A DNA stretch of 64,000 nucleotides from Acanthochromis polyacanthus (GCF_021347895.1 NC_067122.1:11645983-11709982), one strand, 5' to 3'. Positions 1-32,700 are shown, counted from the first letter of the stretch. Notes: a model not told the origin generated them from the letters alone. A program made the numbers and translations.

Positions 1-1620
1 AGAACGTGAGATTATTGTGATGTTTTGCTAATAACGACTGCAGGGAGACGTGAAGCTGAACAGTGTTGATGTGATGCAGCAGAAAGTATGAGACAAACTC
101 AAACCAACATATGTGTCATAAGTCTAAGCCCACTGACTCCCCTGAAATAAACCCATTTGTCATTCAGTTTCATTATAAATAACTTGTCTGTGTTGTTTTT
201 TTATGGTCGGCTGTGACTTTTTTTTCTACTTTCCAGGGTTAAAACACACCTGTAACACCACAACTAGTGTCATTATAGCGACTGCAGATGATGACTGGTG
301 TAACTCGCTGCTTTCTAATAAAATCACAACTGAATTCATCCAACTAAAACGATCATTTAGTTGCTGTTTCATCGAGCATAGCCGCTCTGGTGTCTCAACA
401 TGTGGAACCAGCAGTAACAAAGACTCTGATGCCACCTAGTGATTGGTTGTTAATAACCTGTATTGCAACATCTGTGTTCTTGTATAGAAATTGCCACTAC
501 ATGATGTGTTGCATGAAAATTGTCATTTTTACTGTAGCCTTTGTGTTTTCTACAAGTGAGCAGCAGCGTTAATGGGCCATCTAAAGGATCAGTCCACCTT
601 AAACCTGATGAGGCTGAATAGGCAGCAGGTGTAGCTCCTTATGCCTTCTGTTCACCAGGTGATAATAAAGACCTTGCGTCTCTTCCTTTGGGTCTGTGGA
701 GAAGTTTATGTATTTATGGAGGTCTGGAAACCAACATCACCACAGTAAAAACAAAACCATGTGAATGGGTGGTCAAAAGGTCAAACTCAGTCTTCTTTTA
801 ACTGCCTTTGACGCTGGATATTTGATGTTTCAGATTTATTTATGTCTTTATAGTTGCAATCTATGTAAACTGGATGCTGCAGGTTTGGAAATAACCCGTC
901 CAGGTTTCTCTGCTGATGCCTGAAGAGATGATCTGACCAACTATGAAGTTAAGTTATATTTAATGTTCCTTGATTAAGATTCATGGTAAATAATCATAGG
1001 CTGCTGTCCCTGTTCTGCATTCTTATAGATGCCTTCCTTGTGAGGATCTTTTGCGTTTTTGCTTAAAATGAAATCTTTTCCTCCTGCAGTATACTGAAAC
1101 ATTGCTGGTTTTAAAGATGATAATGCACACTTTTAAAATGCAGTGTTAAACTTCCTGCATTTTTGCCAAGGAAATTTGAATCTGACTTTTGTTTTCATGA
1201 CAGTGAGGAACTGAGTAACTAACCTGGATGTACAGAAACACAGGGATGACTTTGTTCTTCCATTGCAACACAATGGTTGATTGATTGGCTTATTTAATGC
1301 TGTTGTCCCTTGACTTCCAGCTCATTAACTCCAATATTTTGTGGCTGATGATAAAGGTATTTAGCATGTGCTGCAGTTTGGTAAAGAAGCTGCTTCAGTC
1401 AACGATGCAGTTTGTTTCTGTAGATGTATATGACGGCTCCTGCCCTGCTGATTCAGCACTTTTAGTTACTGCTGAGACTATTTTTCAAGAAACTTGTTGC
1501 TTGCTATTTTAATTTGTGTGTTTTAAGACCAGTTTTCTGCAGACAGCTAAATATTTTGAAATTTGCAACTTTGTTTTTTATCCCTTGGAAACCTTGTCTC
1601 TGCTGATCCTTTCTTTTGGA
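1..1620. other. Upstream non-coding stretch, nothing recognised
   Basis: This AT-rich stretch contains only short ORFs with no family resemblance. AATAAA-like hexamers occur near 146 and 663, so part of it could be the 3' end of an upstream gene lying mostly outside the window, but I see no coding exon or splice pattern that supports this. No repeat family was recognised here. Confidence 0.4.
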
Positions 1621-1627
1621 TTTAAAT

Positions 1628-1751
1628 AATATTGTCTGGGATGTTTCAGTCTCCAACCTCATAACTTGTGTCACTGGGAGGCTTTTCGTGTGCTGTAAAA
1701 CATGGCTTTAAAATGGAATGAAGACTCTAAATTCAAGCTCATCAGAGAGGG

Positions 1752-1793
<42 letters not shown>

Positions 1794-2020
1794 AGCTGAC
1801 ATCGTGTATCTTATTTGGTAAAAGCTTAAACTGAAAGCAAATTTTCTGGTATGGAAGATTGTTTATGAATGAACTGTATATTCTAAGAAATGAATCATTT
1901 TAGGCTTTGACCTATACCTTAAATGAACTTCCAAAAAAAGACATGAAGCTACAACACAGAAGAAATATAATGGTATCTAAGCTCTGTGTGTCTAAACCAC
2001 TGAGACATTTTACTGTTTTA
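1628..2020 (+). repeat. Copy 1 of a locally duplicated segment
   Basis: This segment begins near 'TTGTCTGGGATG' and resembles 2305-2575 along its length. Shared landmarks in the same order are 'AACTTGTGTCA', 'GGAGCTGACATCGT', 'GGAAGATTGTTTAT' and 'GTGTCTAAACCACTGAGA'. It is longer than copy 2 because of a TA microsatellite and extra sequence. Many scattered substitutions suggest the duplication is old. Confidence 0.8.
1753..1791. repeat. (TA)n microsatellite
   Basis: An almost uninterrupted TA dinucleotide run inside copy 1 of the duplicated segment. In copy 2 the same place (about 2399-2408) is only a short 'GTGTATATAC', so the array expanded after duplication or shrank in the other copy. 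Confidence 0.95.
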
Positions 2021-2304
2021 TGGGCAATTCACTGCCTAGGACCACACCCTCGATTTGAAGCTTCATTGTTTATTGGATGCAAATGAGTTGAGCTGATGCG
2101 GTGTGGGGACAAGTTTAGTTGGGGATCGGCAGAAGTCCTTTGCCGACGGACCCCCGAGGAAAAGTACAACACAGGATGAGGAGGCAGAAATAAAGGGAGA
2201 GAGGGTGGGGAACCAGAAATGTGAACAAATTAGTGGGAAGGGCAGAGTGGCTGAGGTGTGGTCCTGCTCCTGAACCTCAGCTAAAAATGTTATCTCCATT
2301 TAGA

Positions 2305-2575
2305 TAAAATTGTCTGGGATGGTTTAGTCTCCAACCTAGTAACTTGTGTCAATGGGAGGCCTTTCATGTGCCGTAAAACATCACTTTAGAGAGGGGAGTG
2401 TGTATATACGGAGCTGACATCGTATCTTTTTTTAGTAAAAGTTTAAACTTAAAGAAAACTTTCTAGCATGGAAGATTGTTTATTTTTCAACTGTATCCTC
2501 AAAGTAGTGAATCATTTGAGCTTTAATGTGACTCCTCTGTGTCTAAACCACTGAGATATTTTTACGTTTTACTAA
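2305..2575 (+). repeat. Copy 2 of a locally duplicated segment
   Basis: The second, shorter copy of the 1628-2020 segment in the same orientation, about 280 bp downstream of it. The spacer (2021-2304) is unlike either copy. Both lie upstream of the first integrin coding exon, so a regulatory or untranslated-exon role is possible but not shown. Confidence 0.8.
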
Positions 2576-3030
2576 TTTTACAATGTGTTCAGCTGCAAGG
2601 TCCAGTGTGGCCAGCAAACCTATCAGAGGAGCAACAAGCAAACATTCTCAGATCTAAAGCTCTATTTACTCCTTTTATTGTTTTCTGTAGAGTCAGTGAA
2701 AGGAGCAAGATGAACTCAAATATTTTAAATATTGGCACAATCCCAGCCGAGAAGACTTTTGCTCAGTGGGTGTGTCTCTCATTTAGCTTTCATCAGGACA
2801 AAAAGTGGTTAATATTAACTGACTTTATCAGCCATAAAGCTGAACAGTGCAGCATTGTCACCGTAAAGATAAATGTCTTGCCGCCACACCTTGTTTGTCT
2901 GCGTCCACAGTCAACCGCTCAGCACCTGCTCAGACCAACCTCTTTCCTATGAGGCTTTACACTTCCTCTGTGCTGTCCGAGAGCACACTGTGAGAACGAG
3001 CAGATTTTTCATTTTTTTAAGCAGAAAACC

Positions 3031-21045
<18,015 letters not shown>

Positions 21046-23760
21046 AAGTGGAACCAAACGACATCCTGCTGCTTCAGAGGTTTGAGATGGACATCTTGAA
21101 TTGGTGATGTTGTGGCTTCAGCTGTAGTCAGCTACTCTGGTGTTGCAAACTATCCAGCATTGTTGTAAAATTACATTAGGATACATGTAGAACTTTAATT
21201 ATTTGGGTAGTGTATGTGTAACTTAAGTAAAGGCTCAATTGAGATTTTTACTTTTTTAAAAAGTTTCTATTTTTTTTGCAACTTTTGTCAAAAATAAAAT
21301 AAGACACATCAAGATACTTTTTTTTTTTTTTTTAATGAAGCAGAAAATATCACTTGTTTGATACCAAAAAACCATTACAACAACATGAAAAAAGTTGTGC
21401 TATACTTTCACCATGAAGGAATGTGTGAGTAGTGGGAATGGATGAGAGGTCGGACTAAATAACGACTTTCCTGAAATTCAATGGAAGTATTGCAGCCACT
21501 ACCGACTAATCTGACTGCTGATCATCGAAAGCGCATATGATTGAAACACTGTTGCTTCTGGAATACCGTGAAACACGTTTTATCATTTGTGTGTGTGCAA
21601 TAGAACACTGTGTGTGGTGAAGTCTTGAAGGATTCCGTTCCAAACATATCCTCATCCAACTGTCGGCATTAATCACCAATTGGTAGTAATATTAAATTGC
21701 ATGTTTTTCAATGAGTATTGTCCAAGAGTGCCATTAGAAACAGTTAAAATGGATATGTTTTTGAATGAAACCCTCCTCTAGCATTTCTTTGCATTGTACA
21801 GGTGTATTAGTTCATTTTACAAGAAGTGTCATTCAAAGTGGGATTTAATAATTCCTTATTTAAGAGAAGTGTCTTTTCGCAGTATCTATACATTCTTTTA
21901 TATCCTCAGTGTCCACTCTCTTCTGGGGTAAACTGACTTAGATCATCTGTTCAGAATTCATTTTGGAAAATATATTTTCTCGGAGCTGAAACTGGAGCGA
22001 GCAGCTGCCTAAGTTTAGCCTGGAACTCGAGAAACCACTCGTCCGGTTCTGTCTAAAGGTAACATCATAGAGTTCTGCAAAACACAAATGCTATCTCTCT
22101 ATTGGCAGCATATTTAATACAATACACCCAAACTTTAGACATGGAGTCAATACAGGGGTTATGGCCAGGAGAGTTTCCACAAGTTCACACAGCAACTCTT
22201 TCCAGCCAACAAAAAATGGGACATAAAATGACAAATTGTTGTTTTTACACATCAGTTGAAACTGAATCATGTATTAAAGGGTTTGATGCAGATTTTGTTA
22301 CCTTCAGAGAAAGCCAGGCGAGGTAATTCCAGTTTTTATGCTAAACTAATCAGCTGCTGGATGCATCGTTATATTAATTTTCCTTTAATCAATCTTCTCA
22401 TCTAACTCTCTGCAGTCCTCAGCATGTGAAGCATGTTTCCCAAAATGCCTAAGTAATCCTTTAAACCCAGTCTCATCTTTCCCTCTGCATGATGACAACC
22501 CTTTTACAAGCTTGTTTTCTTTTTCTGTAACTTTTTTCTCATCTTCATCAAAATGTATTCAGCAAATGAAAGTGAAGGACAACTGTCTCCAAGTTCTTAA
22601 CTTCATTTGTCTTTCTGTAACCATTCAATCATAGCTCCCATCATCTGTTGTTGCTTTTAGGAAAAGTAAGTAGAAAGAGCACAATTAAAAACATTCAACA
22701 TCTTCTCAACATGACGTCAGAGCTGTAACCTGAAACCAGAACATATCATACAAACATTCACATTCACACACGATGCTCATTAACAATCTCTGGTTAAGAC
22801 TAAAGACATCTGAAAAAACAACCTACTGAGAGTAATCCTTTTGCTCTTGTTGTGACAATAATATTATAAAATGATTGTTTACCAGAAGGAATTATAAATA
22901 CAACTTGATTTTTTTTCTTTTTTGTAACCAGAGAAAGTTAAAGACTGAACTTCTTTTAGAAGACCCAACCCTCAACCTTTGCCTTAAAAATAACAAGTCA
23001 AACTAAATATATTACAAATAAATTAACCAGCAATATATTACATATAAGCAACCCAAATTAGCTTGAGCTTTTACATTCAAAATCAGTCCCTTGTTTGGTT
23101 TCAAGAGCCATACTTTTGCCTTTTTTTTAAAGATTTCTGAGCCAAAATAGGGAAACTCAATTAAGCGAGAATTAAATCTTACTACTTATACAAGATGAAA
23201 AATGAACATAATGAACCACATCCAAACCAAAACTGAATGAAACTAATTAACTGAATTTCATGAGACAGTCAGCCAACAAATGCACTCAGATCAAATCAAC
23301 TGCTCACTGAAACAACACGGTAATTACTGGAATGACTAATCTCTACCTTGCAGACCACCAAACCATCAGCTCCATCACCCAACAAGCTGCTAATTCACTT
23401 GATGTTAAAAAAAAAACATCTGTTCCTTTGTTCCCCTCCAGACTTTCAGCACAGCACATCATTCAGCGTCAGACTCCAATGGGTCAAACATCTCACAAAT
23501 GGCACTAAAAAATGGCAGTATTTATTAACTTTTGTTTGTAATTATCAATGCCTGGTGGTGTCTTCTTTTATTACTTGGGGAGTAGGAAAAATATTCACCT
23601 ATTTATTTTGTGCTGTAAACAGGTTTTTGATTATTGCTAAATTAGCCTGTTTTGTTGTTTTTCTGCTGGTGTAACCAAATGGAATGGCGTTTTTTCTTCT
23701 TCATAATGTGCTTAAGACTCCAGCATGACAGAAATATTCCCTCCAGACTGTAATAACCAG
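21046..23760. other. Intergenic space between convergent gene ends
   Basis: It carries the 3' UTRs of the integrin (+) and the glypican (-). An AATAAA at 21293-21298 fits the integrin poly(A) signal. For the minus gene, TTTATT at 23521-23526 and 23602-23607 are candidate signals. The rest is AT-rich with no ORF of note and no repeat I can name. Confidence 0.6.
21293..21298 (+). terminator. Candidate poly(A) signal of the integrin gene
   Basis: An AATAAA hexamer about 250 bp after the integrin stop, followed by T-rich sequence. Strong by position, but not tested. Confidence 0.6.
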
Positions 23761-26700
23761 CTATCTCCACATGGAGGCAACAGTGACCATGACAGGCAGA
23801 GACAACAAAGGAACCAAGGAGAAGGAGAGCAGACTGGCTGCAGATCGGACCCTTCCATGGCCGTTGTTTCTGTTCCACTTGGACCCGTTTCTGTCTCGGC
23901 TTCGAGGAGGCTTCGCGGGGTTGGATGCTGGGTTACGTGGAGGTTTGCTGTAAGGTGGAGAGTAAGGCCCATAACCTGGCCAGTCATCGTTGTACCTTTC
24001 TCCATGATCACTGCCCCCGGAACCACTGCCCTCCTCACCTAAAACAAGGAAAACATGTTCAACTGATTTATAAAGTGAAAATAACAAAATGCTAATTGAT
24101 CAGCTGCAACGTTGGAGCCATCTATATACTAATGTGTGGGTTCATGTCAGGACATGAAGGTGTCCTGTGGTACCAGACACCAAGACTTTAGCTGAAGGTC
24201 CTTTAAGTTCTGTAAGTTGCTACATGAGGCCTCCATCAATCCCACTTGTTTGAAGGCTAGCTCATATTCCCCAAACCATTTCTGAACATTTTTTTGTCAT
24301 GCTATCCTGCTGAAAGAGGTCAGTGCAATCGGAGAATATTGTTGCCACGAAGGGGTGTGTGTGTTCTGCAGCAATGTTTAGCTACTTGGAGTCTGTGTAG
24401 ATTCTCAGTCATCCAGGAGAAATCAACTGGACTTCTCTTGTAGGTTCTTAAAGATCACCTCTCATCCAAGAGACTTCTTCAGTTCTATGGCTAGTGATCT
24501 GAACATGTGAGCTGGAGTGACTATAAATTCTGTCACTCCCACTAAAAGAACCCTCGTGGATGAGAGGTGAAACGTCTTCAAGAACCTACAAGAGAAGCCC
24601 AGCTAATATCTACTGAAGCTCCTATGATTCGGTAATTGATATGTGTCAAAGCTACATTCATGTCAATGCATAGCCCAAGGTTTCCCAGTAGACTCTTGCC
24701 TAGAGCATTCTACAGCCTCTGTTGGCTTGCTTTGTTTCCATAGTGCATCCTGCTACCATCTCCCATCCATGTAAACAACACATACACACTGAGTTATCCA
24801 CATTAGGTCTAAGAAAACAAGATTAATCAGACCAGGCAACCTACTTCCATTGTTCATTTCTAAAGCCCACATGAACATTGTAGGTGCTTTTGGCGATAGA
24901 CAGGATTCAGCATGGACACCGAGTAGTCTGCAGCTAGACATCCCCACCCACAGGAAGCTGTGACTCACTGTATGTTTTGACACCTTTCTCTTATTGGTAT
25001 TCAGCATTCAGGTTTTCAGCAACTTGTGCTGCAGTTGCTCTTCAGTGGGATCAGACCACACGGGCCGACTTTCTCTGCTCGGATACATCAGTGAGCCTTG
25101 GGACACATGAACCTGTGTGACCAGTTCATCGGTTGTCTTTCCTTGGACCACATTTTGTAGGTACTAACCACTGCAAACTGGAACCACCCAACAAAACCTT
25201 TCTGTAGATGCTTTGACTCAGTCGTCCAGTAATACAGTGTGGGCTTTCTCTAAGTCACTCCTTGCGCTGCACATTATTCCTGTTTCCAGCACATTAGCTG
25301 TTGTCTAATTTGTCCTGTCCCTGAGAGAAAATCATTCTAATGACATTGCACCTGCGCCTATCAGTGGTTTTAATGCTGTGGCTGATTGATGTGTATTGAT
25401 AAGGATCACACACTGTATGTCCCACAAAATTATTTTTTTAGATATGCACTTGTAAACATTTTGACTGTCAGGAACACTCACTGTCTACGAAGTCTGTGTC
25501 CTGTCCGCTCTGAGCATGCCTCAGTTTGTTGGTCACCACCCTCAGCTCCATGATCAGCTGCCTGGTCCGAACATCTGGACGGGCGATGTCCACCTCCACC
25601 TCAGGGTTGTTGATCTGGCTGACCAGCCCGTCCCCCGTCACATCCGGAAGGTACCTGAAAGTGCACGTATGGAGGAATTCACATGTGAAGTATATTTTCG
25701 TAGTTACTGTCATCTCTGCAATAACTGGCGGTGTTCATAAGGGGAAGCGACTTATTGTCTGCTGTTTAACCACAGAAGTATAACACAAGGGCTATAGGTT
25801 TATTAATCTCAAAGCACACAGCGATAGCTTTTGGTACTGTGAACAAATCTATATTTGTAACTGTGTGCTGTTTCTAGTTCACACTGGTTCCAGAGATAAT
25901 CCAGACTGAAATATCATAACAGCAATCTGATGAATTGCCATGACATTTTGAACACACTCATGGCCCCCTGAGAAGGAATCCTAATGGCTCTGGTGATTGC
26001 CTGACTTTTCCTGTAACACCAACAGAGGGTTGGCATTTTGTCTGAGCAGCTATTGGATGGTTTTATCTGAAATTTTGCAATACTTGTAAGAGCTTCAGGT
26101 TAAAATGTTTAGTGGTTTCCTTAAAACTATAAACTATAATGGCTAAAGGACATTTTCACAACTAATTTATAAACACTACGTCTAAAAAGATGATTTGGAT
26201 TAATCAATTCATTTACATCTCTCTATTCTAGCCTACTTTAGCAAAGAATACTGATGAGCAATGTGTGATATGTTATTATTTTTGGATAATTAAAGCCGTG
26301 TACAATTTGATACCAGCACATGTCTGGCTGCAGTCCCACTTTGTGATTAAAGCTGTTAAGGTGGGTGTACTTTTATATCAGTTGTTGCCAAATGCAGCTG
26401 GAACACACAGGACTTCACGGTGCCTCTAAATCTGCTCTGATACGTACACGGTGTTCGGCTGTGTCTGTGTGCATAAAAGCAAGCAGGCCCACGCAGGGAG
26501 CATGTGGGTGACTGGTGGTGGCAAAATTAAATAAACTCCGTTCCATCTGTTGCATCCTTCCACCTCTGCACGATCACTCACTCCTCCTCCGCCTATGCCG
26601 AACCCCCCTCTCTCCAGCCCTTTGCTCTGATCTTGCTCACCTCCCCCGGGTCTGCCCGTTCCAGCAGCGGTCCTCATTAGTGACGTCAGCGGCCATCTTC

Positions 26701-29700
26701 TCGTCGTTGCAGATGGTGTGTGGGAGGGACACCCAGAAGCCCCGCATGGGCCGCAGTCGCTCCTTCAGCTCGGTAACCTGCGTGGAGGTGGAAGGAAATT
26801 GGTTCTGACTCAGACCTGGTTTCAAAGTATCCTTGTTTGGTATGGCTGGCTGGAGGAAGCGTATGGAAGCTGTAGTGCTGATGCTGGGCAAAGTGAGAAA
26901 CTGTCATGACACTGCTTCGAGGCCAGTTCCTCCATCAAATGTCTTTTCTCTCTGAGAAATAGGTATAAATAACTCCACAATTCATTTCCACCACTCTTGA
27001 TTTCAAAGATTCTTCAAGCACTTCAATCTTGCAAGACCCCTCTGATAACAAGAATGCTGTTTGGGCTCTGACCTCTGCTCTTTCAGCTATTAGTTGCACG
27101 TACCAAGCTTGGACCTATTCAAGTTGTCTTTTTTCCCTCTCTTTGCTTTCTGCCAAGCTGCTATCTGAACCCTGATGGACATACAGTCCATGTTTGACAT
27201 ATTAAAGTCCCACTTCAGTCAAGAAACTAACCTGAACAAAAATATTTCACCTCCCTAAACCTCAAGCAGTTTCTTGCTCCTGTCCTATTTTTACTCACTG
27301 AAAAGAGCAAATTGTGGCTAGAAGTATGAAGAAATCCAAAATGTATTTTGTGCACTAAGCGACAGTCTTTAATAAATTATAGGAAATGAAACTTAAAGTG
27401 GGATTTTTGGGATTCTTTGTTTTACAAAGATGTTAAAAACCTGGAATCAACTTGTACAGCAAATGTCCACATGTGTTACCAAAAGTGCTGTCTTGGAGTC
27501 AAATAATGTGCTATTTACATTTCAGATTTGTGTCAAGTCTTGTCTCTGTTTGCTGTGTATAAACACAGCCTGCAGTTCAGCCCATTTTATCCAGAAACTC
27601 CCTGAATTTTTGTTGCAGGACTGTTGGTAGCAGCCGAGTCACTAGTTGGTTCAGGTTTGCCCTGGGAAGTGCAATTTCTTTGTTTTTTTTTTTTACAGAA
27701 TGTGGTTACAATATCTAATTTATTTAGTTGAATTTTTAATAAAACATGTAGAATAAAGTGATTTTGATTAAATATTTACACTTTTCAGCTTTGAATTAGT
27801 CCATTTTCCTGATGGAACCACACAAATAGTACAATTCTGTTTGCAGTTTATGGTTAAAAGGCATAATACTAATAACATGCCTTTCAAACCCACTGGCAGG
27901 TTTGGGCGTTCACAAGGTTAAACTGATTATTTATGAACAGGGCAAAGCAGTGAAAATCAACATTTTTTTTATATCAGCAATATGTGAAACAATATGTGTT
28001 TGTTTTTATGGACCAAGGACTACAGATGGAAATTAGCATGATGCTAAATCTGGTGCAGCCATCTTTTTAATGTAACTGCACGCTGTCCTTTTTCAAATAA
28101 ACAGAAAAAAAAACTCCTCATTACATTATTTGAAGTGTCACTTGTGATGAACCCGCAGATAATTATCACCCGACAGCATGAAGTGAGAGAGTTTTGCTGA
28201 ACTCTTGCTTCTCTCTGTAGTGCCATTTTTAGTACAAATGCACAGAAAATGCAATTTATGCTACCAGACCAGCACCAGACAGCAAAGTTAGCTATTAGCT
28301 GGTGAACCTAGCATTGAAAGCTTAACTGACTGTTCAGCTGTTTCTTCCTCACCAGTCGGTCCAGGTTGGTGCCTGCAGCAGTGGTGGGTTTCTCTTCAGG
28401 TGTGTAGGTGCGGAACGGCCTCCTGTTGCCCCCCGACTCTTTGGGTGAACGTTTGGACCTCGCTGGAGCTGGCCGGGGGTTTCCACAACCTTGGAATACC
28501 TGCGGTAAACAACAACACCAGAGTAAACAGTGTAACAAACATTTTTTAATTTCTTTCTCATCTCAGATTTTTATTTTACCTTGACTATCCTGGTCATACA
28601 GTTTTCTGAACAGGGAATGTTTTTCATGTCTTTTTTCCACTTCCTTCATCCATTTATATGCGCGAGAATGTGTGAGAATGTAAAGAAAGTGGATATTCTT
28701 ACACAGATTTCTGTAGGATTTAGGACATATCTTGCCATAAAGTGTTGTAAAAACCTTTTTTATTGCATACATTCTCAATCTGCAGTACAAGCTTCTGCCT
28801 CATTTAGCAGTAGTGTGAAACACCAACAAGGCTTAAGGTTTTGAGGCCATACAATGACCTTTGTTAATGCCATACCTCTCTCAATGAAAATCAGTAAGGT
28901 ATACAAATACCTCTTTAAAAAATACATTTATAATTTCTATGGATGGCCCCTGACATCACCCCACAACCAAATGCAAAGAAGGTTTTGCTCTTTTTGAGAG
29001 AATATATGGATTTATATCATGATATTGCATTTTATGGGGAAAAAAACAAACTCAAGAGTATGTGCTGCTTTTGAAGCTACTTTAAATCAAAGCTGAGAGA
29101 GTCGGTCGAGTTTCTGAATCATAACTGAGCAACTCAAAAAACCAGAGGCTTTACTCAAAGCATTGCAACGGAACTGTAAACGTAACAATAAAATGCTGCT
29201 GAAAAGGTTCTCCAAACCTCAATAGTCAGATTTGTTAGTGAAAGGCTGCAATCACCCAAAGCTGGGCTGTAAAGCAGAAAGCTGCCTGTTCCTTAAAGCA
29301 CTCCCACCACAAATCAGGAGATTTTCTGTCTCTAAGAAGATGTGGGTGTCTCTCTGGTGGATTGGCTGCTGGGATGTCTGCCATGTTTTAATCATACTGT
29401 GAGGCTGTCATGCTCTCTGTGTTATAATTCCTGTCATTTTTACTGCATGCTGTCTCATTAAGAAGATTAAAATTTAAAAAATAAAATTATAGCTTTGACT
29501 TTTAAGAGGAGATTAATGCAGACAGTAGATGGCAATTTTTATGCGCTCTCAAATATTCAGTTAAACATTTTTGATGAACAGCTCAATTGCAAAATTCAGG
29601 GAAAGCATTAAAAATGCTTCAGCATTCATTTTATTTTCCTTTTTATGTTCCCATCCTCAGCTGGTGCCATCTTTCTTACCTTACTGGAGATGCTGACACT

Positions 29701-32700
29701 GTTTTCCTGCATGTGCATAATGGCCTCTGACACTTTCACAGAGATGGAGTCGGCTGCCAGCTCCATGTTGAACGGCCCCTCCAACTTCTCCGACACCTGG
29801 TACAGAGCATCTGATACATGACAGAGAGGAAGAGAAGGTGGGGTGTTTTCTGTGACTCCAATAGCAAAGTTCTTGTTGTCAGGTGAAACAGGCAAAGAAA
29901 GACTCTCTGTAGGTGGCCTATTGTAGACCCTAATAAATGTCAAGACAGTGGTTCGTGGGCCTGGAATCTCTCCGTGGCTAACCAGCTGAAAGGGTCTGAT
30001 TTACATCTCTTCAGGAGGTGTTCAGTAAGACGAGAAAAAAGCCCTCATCATATAAAGAGAAGTGTGAAAGAGGGAGAAGAATGGTGGTTGGAGAAAAGGG
30101 CGTATGTGGCTAGAATGGGTTTGAGTGAGGTAGACATGGATGGAGTGATGAAAGGTAAGAGGAAGCACTTCACATGAGAAGGAAAAAAATGGAAGGAATG
30201 TATGAGTTTGATGAAAGGGGAAAGGAAACACAGGGAGACACATCAATTGTGAAGGAGCAGAGAGGCATGAATGATTAATGGAGGAGGAATTCATTAGGGG
30301 AAACGGAAGTGAAAGTAAATGAGTGACAGGGGCGCAATAAAGGGATTCCAGTTTCATGTATGCTCAGTTTAATGATGCTAATAATTCAAAATGCTGTTAA
30401 AAGTAATTTGGCTGCTGACATTTTTTAGGCTGTCAGGACGTAAAATCAGTGAAAATGAATGTTTGCGGGTGCTTCAGCTGAAATACTTAAAATGCATCAT
30501 GCACCTGACCCCTCACAAACATATATGAGCAACATGGCCAGACATCTTGTTCCATTTTCCCAAAGCCCACCTCTACCTCTCACCCACCAATGAAATTGTT
30601 CCATTCGGTGTCCAGGTCAGCCTGATTGGCCAAGCAGCCCTTCATCACGTTAAGGCACAGGGAGTGGCAGGGCCTCAGGGAGGGCATGCCTCGACACAGA
30701 GGGCAGTACCACTGTCTCATCAGGCCACGCACACACTCTGAATCTGCAGTCAGCTGAAAAACAAAGCAGTGGATGAGAGTCTAAATAAGTAAACATCTGA
30801 ACTTCACATGTTTTCAGCTCATTTTTAAAGCTCTTTAAGCTTTTATGCTTAAAAAAATGAGCATTGAGGGCAGAAGATAATGTTGAGATATTAAAAAGTA
30901 GAAAGCAAACTGAAGACTTACCTTTTTAGTCTTGCTTTTAATTGATTTTATTGATCTGTTTTTACATTTCAGTCATTTTTATGCTTTTAGCTTTCTATTC
31001 TGAACTTCTTATTTATAACATGTCCGGTGTGTCTTTTTTGTTAGCGTTTGTCTTTCATTTACAGTATAATTATTAATGGGGGATTGAGGACATAGTTTCT
31101 GAAGTTTTTCTCCAGACTGATGGATTGATTAATTGACTGATATAAATAATCCACTGAGCGATCAGTTGATACCATAGAGACAACTAATGAGTCTGGATTC
31201 AATTGCTGCTGGTTACGAGATAATTTCCATTTGCCCCTAGGTTTTGATTTTCCATTTGAAATGCAGATAACTACACTGATAAATGGATACAGAGAACGAG
31301 GATTAATTTGCAGGGTCTCAACAGTGCTTAATGTTTTTTTGGTGTGTGGGGATATACATACATCAGTGTATAAAAGCAACTGCACCACATAAGTTGAGGA
31401 TTAACGTTGATGAGGGTGCTTTATTTTACTTTTTGTACATCAAACTTGCCAGTGCGCTTTAAATGGCAGAATAATACCATCTTGGATAAAGAATGTTACC
31501 ACTAACCTTTGTTGCTTTGTTCACAATATCCCGACCAGTAGCCAAACCCTGAGACAGTGCTCTGGCTGCAATAAAGGCCCTCGACACCTAAATATGAAAC
31601 CAAATATAACAAAATAAGATCAGTCACAAAGTACGGCCCAGTGTCATTCCACTGAACTAGGTGCATGTAAATACTTGATTTAATGTACACACTTGCACAC
31701 GGAGTTTGCGTGGCACATCTCCAAATGGCTGCAGCTGTTCAGCGTGTTTGCTGACACACTCCAGGTAGTCCTCACTGAACTGATACTGAGGGTTGACCAG
31801 AGAAAAGACCCGCTCCACCAGACGGGACCAGAAATCTGAGAGAACCTCAGTCAGACTTACACTGCCGCCTGTGGACAAAAGAGTAACTGACCGTTAGAAT
31901 CCAGGTTTTCTCCTCTGAAAAAAAAAAAAAGTGTTTCTGCATTGATTTCTGAAAAGAGAAAATGTAATTAAGCGGTCAGATCATTTGTGCTTCTTACTTT
32001 TGCATTACTAGTGAAGAGTGTGAATGTAATCTGAACATTTGTCAGGGAGGAAAATTCAGAACTCTAATTTGGCAAATAACTGACCATTGTACTAAAGTTT
32101 TCTTTGCTTGGCTAAACACAGTCCAAGCTGTTTGGATAAATCTGATGGACACTGTTTCAGTCCACTGAATACACTGCTAATACTATGGGGAAATAGCCCT
32201 GTTCAACTGAATAATAAGGGAGCAGAATGAGATGTAGTTAACTATGGACACTACTCTACAAATTGTTGACAACTTCTGAAAAGATAATACCATTTTTTGG
32301 ATGAACTATTCCTTTATCTGAAAATGTGCCGTCCTTGGTGCAATCAAATGAAATGAAATTGGATTAAATATAATAGCCACAGAGTACTCACGAGAAAACA
32401 CAAAAACCAGAAATATAACAGAAATTGTTTGTTGCTTCTCTGATTTCCCCAATTTGTGAATTAAGCACAACACAACAATATGGCATGATATGTTGTCAAG
32501 CACCGCACTATTTTTTCCTCATTCTCTCCTTTAAATGTGTTTGGGTGCTTGTCAGTGTCTGTGCGGAGCAAGTGACTCTCCAATCTGTAGTCTACTATAC
32601 AGCCTCAAATTAGCCATACATGCTGTTTGGCAGACAAAGACAGGTTGACTAAGCAGCAACAGCCCGCAGATGGACTCGCCAGCGAGCGGCTGTCATGCCA

